This document shows positions 9,427 through 18,096 of a DNA stretch of 64,000 nt, in pieces. Within the stretch, counting starts at the first letter, position 1. Each line of letters starts with the position of its first letter. The notes below the pieces were generated by a model. The model saw only the letters and a program-made list of their open reading frames with translations, did no database searches and had not been told where the DNA came from. The translations under genes and the position numbers were made by a program. This DNA is from Fusobacteriaceae bacterium (GTDB lineage Bacteria; Fusobacteriota; Fusobacteriia; Fusobacteriales; Fusobacteriaceae): contig CAAFPW010000041.1 in the NCBI GenBank assembly GCA_900764925.1, forward strand, positions 1 to 64,000, written 5' to 3'.

Positions 9427-9948
9427 TTATTTTTTTACAACTACTCCAATGTATGGTATATTTCTATGGTGTTGATCATAATCTAATCCATATCCTACTA
9501 CAAATTCATCTGGGATCTCGAATCCTGTATAATCCCCTTTAATCTCCACAGTTCTTCTGCTTGGTTTATCCAATAAAGTACAGATTTTTAGAGATTTAGT
9601 TCCTCTCTCTTCTAATAATTTTTTTACACGGCTTAAAGTTAATCCTGTGTCAATTATATCCTCAACTATCAATACATCTCTATCTTTTACATCAACATCT
9701 GTATCCTTTGAAATATTGATCACACCTGTACTTGTTGTTCCCGAGTAACTAGAAACACTCATAAAATCAATCACAAGAGGAAGGTCTATCTCTTTTATAA
9801 GGTCACTCATAAAAATTACTGATCCTTTTAGTAATCCTATAACTAAAAGATCCTTACCTTGATAATCCTTTTCAATTTCCTTAGCCAATTCTCTGACTCT
9901 TTTTTCAACTTCTTCTCTTGTTAAAAGAGTTTTAATAGTATATTCCAC
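9427..9948 (-). CDS. hpt: Hypoxanthine phosphoribosyltransferase
   Basis: This enzyme salvages hypoxanthine and guanine with PRPP. The 173-residue protein has the PRPP-binding motif VLIVEDIIDTGLTLS, the flexible-loop region (SSYSGTT), and a C-terminal VVGYGLDYDQHHRN segment typical of bacterial Hpt. The start is GTG at 9948, placed 7 bases after AAGGAGG; the in-frame ATG 39 bases further upstream would put that ribosome site inside the gene. It heads the rsmA run. Confidence 0.94.
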   Translation of the reverse strand: MEYTIKTLLTREEVEKRVRELAKEIEKDYQGKDLLVIGLLKGSVIFMSDLIKEIDLPLVIDFMSVSSYSGTTSTGVINISKDTDVDVKDRDVLIVEDIIDTGLTLSRVKKLLEERGTKSLKICTLLDKPSRRTVEIKGDYTGFEIPDEFVVGYGLDYDQHHRNIPYIGVVVKK

Positions 9949-10113
9949 TCTATTTCCTCCTTTTAAAATATAACTTTGGCAAGTCATATTTTAATAAAAT
10001 CAATTACGATATATTTTATCATTTAATCTAGAAATTATCAAGTAGTTATTGATATTTTATGTATCTTATGATATCATCATTATTATAGAGAAATTATAAT
10101 TATGGAGGAATTA

Positions 10114-10824
10114 ATGAATAAAAAATTAGTCTCTACATGGATAGGAATATTTTTTGGAGCTATATTATTTATCTTATTCTCTTTTAAAATTTTTCAAATT
10201 ACATACTTCAATGAAACTTATTACAAAGTTCCAAATTTGAAATCTTATACAATTAAAGAGAGTGAAAAAATTTTAGAAAATAGTGACCTAAACCTAAGAA
10301 AAATGGGTGAAGAGTTTTCAGAGCTACCAATTGGAGAGATATTTTTACAGGAACCAGAACCTGGATCAATAGTAAAAAAGGATAGAAATATTAAAGTATG
10401 GGTAAGTAAAGGTGAAGCTTTAGTAGATGTCCCTAATCTTGTTGGAATGAACTACTTAGATGCTAAGGTCATAGCTGAACAAAAGGGACTGATCATCGAA
10501 AGAGTGGTTACAGTTAAAGCTCAAGGGGATTATAACGAGGTTATCTCCACTGACCCTCCTACTAATACTCTTATGACTAGAGGGGAGAGAATCTCTTTTC
10601 TTGTAAATGGAGCTGAGCAGATAGCAGAGGTAAGGATGCCTGATTTAATAGGTGTAAGTTTTGAATCAGCTTTAGATATACTTACAAAAAACTCCCTAAT
10701 AGTTGGAAATGTAGAATTTTCTTCTGTACCAGGGATTGGAAAAAATGTTATAATAAAGAGTAGTATAAAAGCTGGGACAAAAATTCCAGCTGGTTCAGCA
10801 GTTGATTTGGTAATAAATAATTAA
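10114..10824 (+). CDS. Membrane-anchored PASTA-domain protein without kinase domain
   Basis: This 236-residue protein has a short cytoplasmic start, one membrane segment (about residues 8-25) and three extracytoplasmic PASTA repeats (YKVPNLKSYT, VDVPNLVGMNYLDA, VRMPDLIGVSFESA). PASTA domains bind muropeptides or beta-lactams in the Ser/Thr kinase PknB and in some penicillin-binding proteins. The next genes, rsgA and rpe, are the ones that follow pknB in Firmicutes, so this looks like the PknB position occupied by a sensor half only. GGAGG at 10105-10109 selects ATG 10114 over ATG 10102. Confidence 0.85.
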   Translation: MNKKLVSTWIGIFFGAILFILFSFKIFQITYFNETYYKVPNLKSYTIKESEKILENSDLNLRKMGEEFSELPIGEIFLQEPEPGSIVKKDRNIKVWVSKGEALVDVPNLVGMNYLDAKVIAEQKGLIIERVVTVKAQGDYNEVISTDPPTNTLMTRGERISFLVNGAEQIAEVRMPDLIGVSFESALDILTKNSLIVGNVEFSSVPGIGKNVIIKSSIKAGTKIPAGSAVDLVINN

Positions 10825-10845
10825 AATACTCTAGGAGGGATAAAT

Positions 10846-11727
10846 ATTAAAGGAAGAGTTATCAATAAAATACAAGGTTTTTACTATGTCAAATGTGAAA
10901 ATGATGTACATGAGTGTAAATTGAGGGGAATTTTAAAAAGAAAAGAGAGCAAGGATAATTGTGTGGTAGGAGATATAGTTGAAATCTCTGAGGACAACTA
11001 CATAATTGAAGTGGAGACTAGAAAAAATTTGGTTGAGAGACCACTTGTAGCAAATATAGATTATCTTGTTATACAGTTTGCTGGAAAAGATCCAGATATA
11101 GATTATGAGAGATTAAATATTCTTCTACTTAGAAGTTTTTTCTACAAAATCAAACCTGTTATCATTGTAAATAAGATTGATCTATTAACTGATGAAGAGA
11201 TATCTGAAATAAAAGATAAACTGAAGTTTTTAGATAAACTTGATATAAAATACTTCTTAATATCTCAAAAGAATAATATTGGAATAGATGAGTTAAAAGA
11301 GTTTTTAAAAGGTAAGATCACTGCTTTTGGTGGACCTAGTGGTGTAGGAAAATCAAGTATTATCAACTTACTTCAAAATGAGAAAAAATTAGAAACTGGA
11401 GAGACAAGTAAAAGACTTAGAAGAGGTAAACATACTACTAAGGATACAAATCTACTTGAACTCATAGGTGGTGGATATATCATTGATACCCCTGGATTTT
11501 CTTCAGTGGAGTTACCAGATATAAAGGATGCTCAAGAGTTGATAGAGCTTTTCCCTGAGTTTGCTAACAGAGGAGAGTGTAAGTTTAATAACTGTCTTCA
11601 TCTCAACGAACCATCTTGTGCTATTAAACAAAGTGTAGAAAATGGAGAGATTGAGAGAAGTAGATATGATTTTTATAAAAAGGTATATGAAAAATTAAAA
11701 TATGAGAGGTGGAATAGATATGAGTAA
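10846..11727 (+). CDS. rsgA: Ribosome small-subunit GTPase RsgA, apparent ATT start
   Basis: RsgA is a circularly permuted GTPase that checks late 30S assembly. Visible are the OB-fold N-terminus (GRVINKIQGFYYVKCEND), G4 NKID, G1 GPSGVGKSS, G3 DTPGF and the zinc site CKFNNCLHLNEPSC. No ATG or GTG lies in frame between the preceding stop (10822) and TTG 10921, yet OB-fold coding clearly begins 25 codons earlier. ATT 10846 sits 6 bases after AGGAGGG, so I take it as the start (293 residues). Starting at TTG 10921 would delete the first beta-strands. Confidence 0.93.
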   Translation: MKGRVINKIQGFYYVKCENDVHECKLRGILKRKESKDNCVVGDIVEISEDNYIIEVETRKNLVERPLVANIDYLVIQFAGKDPDIDYERLNILLLRSFFYKIKPVIIVNKIDLLTDEEISEIKDKLKFLDKLDIKYFLISQKNNIGIDELKEFLKGKITAFGGPSGVGKSSIINLLQNEKKLETGETSKRLRRGKHTTKDTNLLELIGGGYIIDTPGFSSVELPDIKDAQELIELFPEFANRGECKFNNCLHLNEPSCAIKQSVENGEIERSRYDFYKKVYEKLKYERWNRYE

Positions 11728-12358
11728 TATCAAAATAGCTCCTTCAATACTATCTGCTGATTTCAGCAAGTTAGGAGAAGAGGTTATAGCAATAGATAAG
11801 GCAGGTGCTGACTATGTCCATATAGATGTTATGGATGGAATATTTGTCCCTAACCTTACTTTTGGTGCTCCTGTAATAAAAGCGATTAGAAATAAAACTG
11901 ACTTAGTTTTTGATGTACATCTAATGATAGATAGACCTGAAAGATATATAGAAGATTTTGCTAAAGCTGGAGCTGACATCATTGTAGTTCATGCTGAATC
12001 AACTATTCATCTACACAGAGTTATCCAACAGATTAAAGCAACAGGAAAGAAAGCTGGTGTTTCTTTAAACCCTGCAACTCCAGTAGATGTTTTAAAATAT
12101 ATTATAGATGATTTAGACATGGTTCTTGTTATGAGTGTAAATCCTGGATTTGGAGGACAAAAATTCATAGAGAGCAGTGTTCAAAAAATTAAAGATGTAA
12201 GAGCTTTAAGTAGTACAGTTGATATCCAAGTGGACGGTGGAATAACTGACGCTACTATTGGTAGATGTATCGAAGCTGGAGCTAACGTATTTGTAGCTGG
12301 TTCTTACGTATTTTCTGGAGACTATGAAGAGAGAATAAAAAGTTTAAAGAGAGGTTAA
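11720..12358 (+). CDS. rpe: Ribulose-phosphate 3-epimerase
   Basis: This enzyme interconverts ribulose-5-phosphate and xylulose-5-phosphate in the pentose phosphate pathway. The 212-residue TIM barrel shows KIAPSILSADF, the metal-ligand motifs DVMDGIFVPN and DVHLMI, SVNPGFGGQKF and the phosphate-binding VDGGI and VAGSYVF. ATG 11720 follows GAGAGGTGG and overlaps the rsgA end by 8 bases, so the pair is translationally coupled. A longer in-frame start at 11702 is not supported. Confidence 0.97.
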   Translation: MSNIKIAPSILSADFSKLGEEVIAIDKAGADYVHIDVMDGIFVPNLTFGAPVIKAIRNKTDLVFDVHLMIDRPERYIEDFAKAGADIIVVHAESTIHLHRVIQQIKATGKKAGVSLNPATPVDVLKYIIDDLDMVLVMSVNPGFGGQKFIESSVQKIKDVRALSSTVDIQVDGGITDATIGRCIEAGANVFVAGSYVFSGDYEERIKSLKRG

Positions 12359-12362
12359 AGAT

Positions 12363-13046
12363 ATGACAGCGATGACTGAAAATATTAATAAAGTTAATGA
12401 AATATTAGAAGATTTCTATAAATTATTTTATAAAACAGAGGATATGGCTCTTAAAAGAGGAATTAAATGCTTAACTCATACAGAGTTACACTTAATCGAA
12501 GCCATTGGTGAAGAGTCGCTTACGATGAACGAACTTTCTGATAAGATTGGTATAACTATGGGAACTGCCACAGTAGCTGTTTCAAAACTTACAGAAAAAG
12601 GATTTATCACAAGAATACGTTCAAACTCTGATAGAAGAAAAGTTTATGTTTCTCTAACTGATAAGGGAAGTAAGGCTCTAACTTATCACAACAATTACCA
12701 CAAGATGATAATGTCTAGTATCACAGAGAATATAGCTGATAAAGATTTAAGTCACTTTATTGAAATTTTTGAATTAATATTAGGAGCTTTACAAGAAAAA
12801 ACTGACTATTTCAAACCACTTACAATAGTAGATTTCAATGTTGGAGATAGAGTATCAGTAGTGGAGATAAAAGGTACTCCAATTGTTCAAAACTATTTTG
12901 CTGGACATGGAATAGAAAACTTTAGTGTTGTAGAGGTTTTACCTACTACTTCAAAGGAAAATTTTGTAATTAAATCTCCAACTGGTGAGGTTGTAGAGTT
13001 AGATATTTTAGATGCAAAAAATCTTATAGCTATTAAAGCAGATTAG
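12363..13046 (+). CDS. MarR-type regulator fused to a FeoA-like domain
   Basis: Residues 1-150 form a MarR winged helix (LTMNELSDKIGITMGTATVAVSKLTEKGFI, then the wing SDRRKVYVSLTDKG). Residues 155-227 look like an SH3-type FeoA domain (VGDRVSVVEIKG, then GHGIENFSVVEV). FeoA domains occur in DtxR/MntR metalloregulators, so a metal or iron link is an inference. It follows rpe by 4 bases and precedes the NFACT gene by 9 bases in one operon. The ligand and targets are unknown. Confidence 0.78.
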   Translation: MTAMTENINKVNEILEDFYKLFYKTEDMALKRGIKCLTHTELHLIEAIGEESLTMNELSDKIGITMGTATVAVSKLTEKGFITRIRSNSDRRKVYVSLTDKGSKALTYHNNYHKMIMSSITENIADKDLSHFIEIFELILGALQEKTDYFKPLTIVDFNVGDRVSVVEIKGTPIVQNYFAGHGIENFSVVEVLPTTSKENFVIKSPTGEVVELDILDAKNLIAIKAD

Positions 13047-13055
13047 GAGAATAAA

Positions 13056-14678
13056 ATGTTCTATATTGATGGAGTCTCTTTAAGTAAGATAAAAGAGGAA
13101 TTAAAAACTAATCTTTCTGGGAAAAAAATAAATAAGATTACAAAAAATACTGAAACATCTCTATCAATATACTTTGGTAAAACTGAGTTGGTATTTTCTT
13201 GTAATCCATCTTTTCCAATTTGCTATATCACAAATTCTAAAGAGGGAGTTTTAGAAAGTAGTGCTGGACTTGCTGCCAATATGAAAAAACATCTTCTTAA
13301 TGCTATGCTTGTAGATATAGTTCAACTGGGATTTGATAGAATACTTAATTTTAAATTCTCTAAAATAAACGAATTGGGTGAGATAAAAAACTATAATATA
13401 TATTTTGAAATTATGGGAAAATATTCTAACTTTGTATTTACAGATGGAGAAAATAAGATTATAGATCTATTGAAAAGATTCTCTCTTGAAGAGAATAGAC
13501 TCAGAGCTATGTTTCCAGGAATAACTTATGAGCAACCTATAATTGAGAAAAAAATCTCTCCTTTAGACTTAACTGAAGAGGAGTTTGTAAAATTTTCTCA
13601 AGAGGGAACTCTATTAAAAAATGTTGAGGGTATTGGTAAATTACTTCTACAAAACATTGATAGTTTTGAGAAGTTTAAAAATATTTTAGATGGTAACCTA
13701 ACTCCAAAGCTATTTTTAAATAGTAAGAGAATTGTTTTAGCTACTGTCTTAGATATTCTCCCTAAGTCTAAATATGATGAGGTTCTAGAGTTTAACTCTT
13801 TCAATGAGATTGTCAACTACTATATCTCTTCTGAAAATCTATCTAGTAGTTTTGATTCTCTAAGAAGTCAATTGATGGATAATATTGTAAAAAGAATCAA
13901 AAAAGATGAGAAGATTTTAACTGTTCTTGCTAAGGAGAAAGAGGAGAAATCTGATTTTGAAAAGTATAAGGAGCAGGGAGATATTCTTGCCTCATGTATA
14001 TACAGTGTAAAAAAAGGGATGAGTTTTGTAGAAACTTATGATTTCTACAATGATACTATGATTAAAATTCCTTTAGAACCTCAATATACTCCTCAGGAAA
14101 ATTTAGAGAGAATATATAAAAAATATAACAAGTTAAAAAGAGGTCTTGAAGCTAATGCTAGGAGGGTTATTGAAATCACTCAAGATTTAGATTACCTAAA
14201 CAGTATTAAACTCTTTATTGAAACAAGTAACGATATCAATAACCTAAAAGTCATCTATGATGAGCTTGTTTCACAAGGATATATCAAACTCAATAGTAAA
14301 AAAGGAAAAAATAAAAAACAGTATAAAGAGATTGGTTATGGTATTGTTGAGGGAGAAAATTATAGAATTTTCTTCGGAAGAAATAATACCGAAAATGATA
14401 ATCTAACTTTCAAAGTTGCTGATAGAAATGATACTTGGTTACATGCTAAAAATATTCCGGGATCACATGTTATTATTAAATGTGATAACTTAACTGATGA
14501 AATTCTTTTCAAAGGAGCAGAGATAGCTGCCTTTTATAGTAAGGGATCAGTTGGTGATAAGATAAATGTTGATTATACTTTAAAAAGACATATCAACAAA
14601 CCTAAGGGTGGAAAACCTGGTTTTGTAACCTATGTGAATGAGAAAAATATTACTGTAATTAAACCAGATAAGATATAA
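13056..14678 (+). CDS. rqcH: NFACT-family ribosome quality control protein (RqcH-like)
   Basis: RqcH binds stalled 50S subunits and adds C-terminal alanine tails to nascent chains. The 540-residue protein has the NFACT-N domain with the GFDRIL motif (the DR pair needed for tRNA binding), helix-hairpin-helix and coiled-coil segments in the middle, and the NFACT-R C-terminus (DTWLHAKNIPGSHVII). These proteins were formerly annotated as fibronectin-binding protein FbpA. It is the last gene of the plus-strand operon and is followed by a terminator. Confidence 0.9.
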   Translation: MFYIDGVSLSKIKEELKTNLSGKKINKITKNTETSLSIYFGKTELVFSCNPSFPICYITNSKEGVLESSAGLAANMKKHLLNAMLVDIVQLGFDRILNFKFSKINELGEIKNYNIYFEIMGKYSNFVFTDGENKIIDLLKRFSLEENRLRAMFPGITYEQPIIEKKISPLDLTEEEFVKFSQEGTLLKNVEGIGKLLLQNIDSFEKFKNILDGNLTPKLFLNSKRIVLATVLDILPKSKYDEVLEFNSFNEIVNYYISSENLSSSFDSLRSQLMDNIVKRIKKDEKILTVLAKEKEEKSDFEKYKEQGDILASCIYSVKKGMSFVETYDFYNDTMIKIPLEPQYTPQENLERIYKKYNKLKRGLEANARRVIEITQDLDYLNSIKLFIETSNDINNLKVIYDELVSQGYIKLNSKKGKNKKQYKEIGYGIVEGENYRIFFGRNNTENDNLTFKVADRNDTWLHAKNIPGSHVIIKCDNLTDEILFKGAEIAAFYSKGSVGDKINVDYTLKRHINKPKGGKPGFVTYVNEKNITVIKPDKI

Positions 14679-14681
14679 AAA

Positions 14682-14735
14682 TAAGCTGTAAAAAGATTAA
14701 TTTAATTGGTCTTCTTACAGCTTTTTTATTTTATC
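14682..14735. terminator. Bidirectional terminator after rqcH
   Basis: AAGCTGTAA at the left pairs with TTACAGCTT at the right, with T runs on either side. It separates the convergent rqcH and globin genes. Confidence 0.8.
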
Positions 14736-14737
14736 TA

Positions 14738-15178
14738 TTACTTCCCTTGTTCAGCGTACATATCAGCTTCAACTTTAATAAATACATCAGCAATTACTCC
14801 ATAAGCTTCTGCCCAAGCGTTTATAATCTCATCAGTAGCAGCATCTCCTAAAACTTCTTTGATAGCTCCTAATAAGTATTTTCCAACTATTGGGTAGTGC
14901 TCAGGTTTTACATTTAACCCTACATGTGTTTTAGCTATCTTGTTTACAGCTGGAGCTAAAACTTCTAATCTATCTATATTTTGAGCAGCCGCTAAAACAG
15001 TCATAGCTAAGGCCTTTGGTTGAGAACCATCCTTTTGTTTTTCTGGATCGAACATTGCTCTAATATCTGGATTCTCTCCTAACATATTCTTATAGAATAC
15101 TTGAGTTATATCAACACCTCTCTCTTTTAAAGCTGGTACTGTTGCTTTTACTATATCAATTGTTTTTTGTGATAACAT
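14738..15178 (-). CDS. Single-domain bacterial haemoglobin
   Basis: This 146-residue globin resembles the haem domain of flavohaemoglobin (Hmp) and Vitreoscilla Vgb. It opens LSQKTIDIVKATVPAL and contains the proximal-histidine region KTHVGLNVKPEHYPIVGKYLL. The reductase domain of Hmp is absent, so a partner reductase would be needed if it removes nitric oxide. GGAGG precedes the ATG. It is transcribed away from a TonB-dependent receptor, and its putative -35 box overlaps a palindromic operator at 15235-15248. Confidence 0.9.
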   Translation of the reverse strand: MLSQKTIDIVKATVPALKERGVDITQVFYKNMLGENPDIRAMFDPEKQKDGSQPKALAMTVLAAAQNIDRLEVLAPAVNKIAKTHVGLNVKPEHYPIVGKYLLGAIKEVLGDAATDEIINAWAEAYGVIADVFIKVEADMYAEQGK

Positions 15179-15209
15179 TTTTTCCTCCTAATTACTTGAT
15201 AAAATTAGT

Positions 15210-15248
15210 ATACTATCTTTTTACTTTTTTGTCTGTAACATATGTTAC
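15210..15248 (-). promoter_or_regulatory. Globin promoter with perfect 14-base palindrome
   Basis: GTAACATATGTTAC at 15235-15248 is a perfect palindrome in the divergent globin/receptor spacer. A minus-strand -35-like TTACAG (15238-15233) overlaps it, and TAGTAT (15215-15210) follows after 17 bases. Its size and symmetry suit a dimeric Crp/Fnr-family regulator. The actual binding protein is unknown. Confidence 0.6.
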
Positions 15249-15308
15249 CGACTTTTCTGGATTTTTTTAGTAGACTTTAAAAGTAATAAAAAATAAGGAG
15301 AGCACACT

Positions 15309-17558
15309 ATGAAAAAAATATTAATTTTTATTTTATTGATAAATTCAATAATCTTTGCTGAGGGAATTAAATTATCCCCAACTACTATTACTTCTACAAC
15401 TGGTTTTAATGCTCCTCTTGTAGAGGAAAATAAAAACATAACCTTAATAACAAAGGAAGATATCTCTAAAAAACAGTATGATAACGTGGAAAATATTTTA
15501 AGAGATACTCCCAATATAGTAATTACAAATACACAATTTGGCCCTACTATAAATCTTCGTGGAAGTGGAGAGCGTTCAATGAGTAGAGTTAAAGTTTTAG
15601 TAGATGGAATATCTTTAACACCATTGGAAGAAGCTATGGGAACTCTACCTATTAACTCTATCCCTGTCAGCTCTATTGAGAAAATAGAAGTCATCCCAGG
15701 GGGAGGAGCTACTCTATATGGTAGTGGTACAACAGGAGGAGTAATCAATATAATTACTATAGCTGATACTAGAAAAGATTTTTTTAATCTCAATACTAAA
15801 AGTGGTTCCTACTCAAATAGAGATATTGATATCTCTCTAGGACAAAACCTAACTGATAAATTGTACTTAAGTCTAACCTCTCAATATACCAATAAAAATG
15901 GATATAGAGATAATGAGAAGTTAGAAAGTAAAAGTTTCAATGGGACCTTAGATTATATTATAAATGATAGAAATAGAATAAAATTCCAAGGACTATACTT
16001 CACTGATGATGGTAAAACTTCTACTGAGGTTAAAAAATCAATATTAGCTATGGACAGAAGAGCTAAGGGAGAAAATATTGATTTTGATAGTGAAAGAGAA
16101 TCTTTCTCAATAGACTATGAGTTCAAAGCTAATGATAATTGGACTCTTTATGCTAACCTATTCCAAACAGAGTATGAGAGAAATTTTTTACAAGATGATA
16201 CTAGAGATTTTGAAATCCCTAAAATTGGTAAAATGCCTTTCTCTCCAACTTTAGAAAACTTAAAATCAACTTTAGATGGAGGTTTTATTGAAAAATCTAA
16301 AGGAATTAAATTAAAATCTAAATATGAGTATGAAAACGGAACTTTGATAGGCGGATATGATTATATAACTACAAATGTAAAAAGAGATAGCTTAGTTACA
16401 ACTGAAAGATTTAAATTTGCTAATGCAAAATTTTCTACTCCAATTTCACTTCCTCCAAGTAACATTCTTTTCGAAAACCTTGAAGGACAAGTAATTACTA
16501 AAAACAAACTAGATACAGATAAAGATACTCATGCACTATATCTACTTAATAATTATAATGTTACAGAAAAATTAACTCTTACTACTGGAATAAGATATGA
16601 ACATTCAAAATATAATGGATATAGAAGTTCAGATGTTACTTTAAATGGTTATAATCTTCAAAAAAGTGGAACTATGGGGTCTAGTATTTTTCCTGATGAC
16701 TCTTCTATTAGAGAGTTATCGAAGGATTATACCAATATAGAAAAAAGTAATAGTAACTGGGCTGGAGAGATTGGATTAAATTATAGATTTAGTGATGTAG
16801 GAAGTGTATACACTAGATATGAGAGAGGATTTATATCTCCACTACCTAGCCAACTTACTAATAAAATTAAGCCTGATAAAACATTGGATGATAAAGTACC
16901 ATCTGAAGAAAATAATAGTACTAAAGAATACAGTGATAGTAATCTAAAATCTGAAACTATAGATAGTATTGAGTTTGGATTAAAGAATATGGTTGGAAAT
17001 AGTTTTATTACAACATCTATATTCCTATCACAAACTGATGATGAAATAACTACATTAGATAAAAATGCTAATAACCCAGCTCTAAAAGAGTGGAGATTTG
17101 AAAATATCGGTCAAACTAAAAGAATAGGAGCAGAGATTTTTATTCAACAGTATTTAGATAGGTTAACTCTTACTGAATCAATAACCTATATTGATGCTGA
17201 AATTACAAAGGTAAATAGTAATGAATGGTTAAAAAAGGGAGATAAAGTCCCTATGGTATCTGATTGGAAAATATCCCTTGGAGCAGATTATGCCCTTACT
17301 GAGAAATTCTCTTTAGGTGGAACCTATGTTTATAATAGTGGATATGAGAAGAGAGAGTTAGAATCTTATGATAAAATTAAAACCTCTGGTTTTGGAGTGA
17401 CAGATATATATGGAAATTACAAAATAAAGGATTATCTATCTGTTAAAATTGGGGTAAATAATATTTTCAACGAACAGTATAATTATTTTGAAACAGCTAC
17501 TACAGCTATCCCAGCTCCAGAGAGAAATTACTATGTAGGTTTTTCTTTAAATTTCTAA
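15309..17558 (+). CDS. TonB-dependent outer-membrane receptor
   Basis: This 749-residue protein has a signal peptide (residues 1-17, ending IIFAEG), a plug domain (about 40-150, with TPNIVITNTQFGPTINLRGSG, DGISLTPLEEA and a GGGATLYGSGTTGGVINIIT stretch) and a 22-strand-type barrel ending in the outer-membrane signature YYVGFSLNF with terminal Phe. Such receptors import haem, siderophores, cobalamin or metals using TonB-ExbBD. No ligand-specific motif or partner ABC transporter is nearby. AAGGAG precedes the ATG. Its divergent neighbour is a globin, so an iron, haem or nitrosative-stress setting is possible. Confidence 0.9.
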   Translation: MKKILIFILLINSIIFAEGIKLSPTTITSTTGFNAPLVEENKNITLITKEDISKKQYDNVENILRDTPNIVITNTQFGPTINLRGSGERSMSRVKVLVDGISLTPLEEAMGTLPINSIPVSSIEKIEVIPGGGATLYGSGTTGGVINIITIADTRKDFFNLNTKSGSYSNRDIDISLGQNLTDKLYLSLTSQYTNKNGYRDNEKLESKSFNGTLDYIINDRNRIKFQGLYFTDDGKTSTEVKKSILAMDRRAKGENIDFDSERESFSIDYEFKANDNWTLYANLFQTEYERNFLQDDTRDFEIPKIGKMPFSPTLENLKSTLDGGFIEKSKGIKLKSKYEYENGTLIGGYDYITTNVKRDSLVTTERFKFANAKFSTPISLPPSNILFENLEGQVITKNKLDTDKDTHALYLLNNYNVTEKLTLTTGIRYEHSKYNGYRSSDVTLNGYNLQKSGTMGSSIFPDDSSIRELSKDYTNIEKSNSNWAGEIGLNYRFSDVGSVYTRYERGFISPLPSQLTNKIKPDKTLDDKVPSEENNSTKEYSDSNLKSETIDSIEFGLKNMVGNSFITTSIFLSQTDDEITTLDKNANNPALKEWRFENIGQTKRIGAEIFIQQYLDRLTLTESITYIDAEITKVNSNEWLKKGDKVPMVSDWKISLGADYALTEKFSLGGTYVYNSGYEKRELESYDKIKTSGFGVTDIYGNYKIKDYLSVKIGVNNIFNEQYNYFETATTAIPAPERNYYVGFSLNF

Positions 17559-17571
17559 TTTTAAAAATTTA

Positions 17572-17611
17572 AAAGAGATGTTGCAAGTTGATTTGCAACA
17601 TCCCCTTTATT
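17572..17611. terminator. Terminator after the TonB-dependent receptor
   Basis: GATGTTGCAA pairs with TTGCAACATC around a short loop, and a pyrimidine-rich run follows on the plus strand. It separates the receptor from the convergent MarR gene. Confidence 0.8.
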
Positions 17612-18022
17612 TCATTCTACATTTTCTCTTATTTTTTTAAGAGTAGAATCTGTCTTTTCCATCTCCTCTAACTCTAAATTAAGAAGTAGGATTTGGGTAA
17701 TTTTTTTCTCCCTTTCTTTCAGTATAGGGATAATCTCTTTTGCTTTTTCTGTTGTAAATAGAGAGTAAGCTCTCTTATCTATTTCATTATTCCTTTTTAA
17801 AATATAATTTTTCTTTTCTAAATTATCTACCATTGCCTTAACTGTATTTTTATCTTTATCCAATTTTATAGCTAGTTCCATTTGAGAGATTCCCTCCTCT
17901 TCAAAAAGTTTAACTAAAACTATAAATTGTTCTGGGGTAATATCAAACTCTTTGAACTCCTTTGTCAAAAACTGATAAATTTTTCTAGCAGTGTAGCAGA
18001 TATCATAAGCTAAAGTATTTAT
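17612..18022 (-). CDS. MarR-family repressor, apparent ATA start
   Basis: The winged-helix core is clear (ISQMELAIKLDKDKNTVKAMVDNLEKKNYI, wing NEIDKRAYSLFTT). The conventional TTG start at 17968 removes the first MarR helix. Coding continues upstream as NTLAYDICYTARKIYQF with no ATG or GTG, to ATA 18022, directly after a TAA. AAAGAGGTG lies 8 bases upstream of that ATA, giving a normal 136-residue MarR. It is 74 bases downstream of the metallo-hydrolase gene in the same direction and is the likely repressor acting at the palindrome in front of that gene. Confidence 0.78.
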   Translation of the reverse strand: MNTLAYDICYTARKIYQFLTKEFKEFDITPEQFIVLVKLFEEEGISQMELAIKLDKDKNTVKAMVDNLEKKNYILKRNNEIDKRAYSLFTTEKAKEIIPILKEREKKITQILLLNLELEEMEKTDSTLKKIRENVE

Positions 18023-18096
18023 TTAAATCACCTCTTTAACAAGATTTACAAATATATAATATCATATAAATCTTATTAAAGCTATATGAACTATTT

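Noticed and set aside
15245..15793. 182-residue minus-strand ORF over the TonB receptor start
   Set aside because: It overlaps the signal peptide and plug domain coding on the other strand, and the translation resembles no protein.
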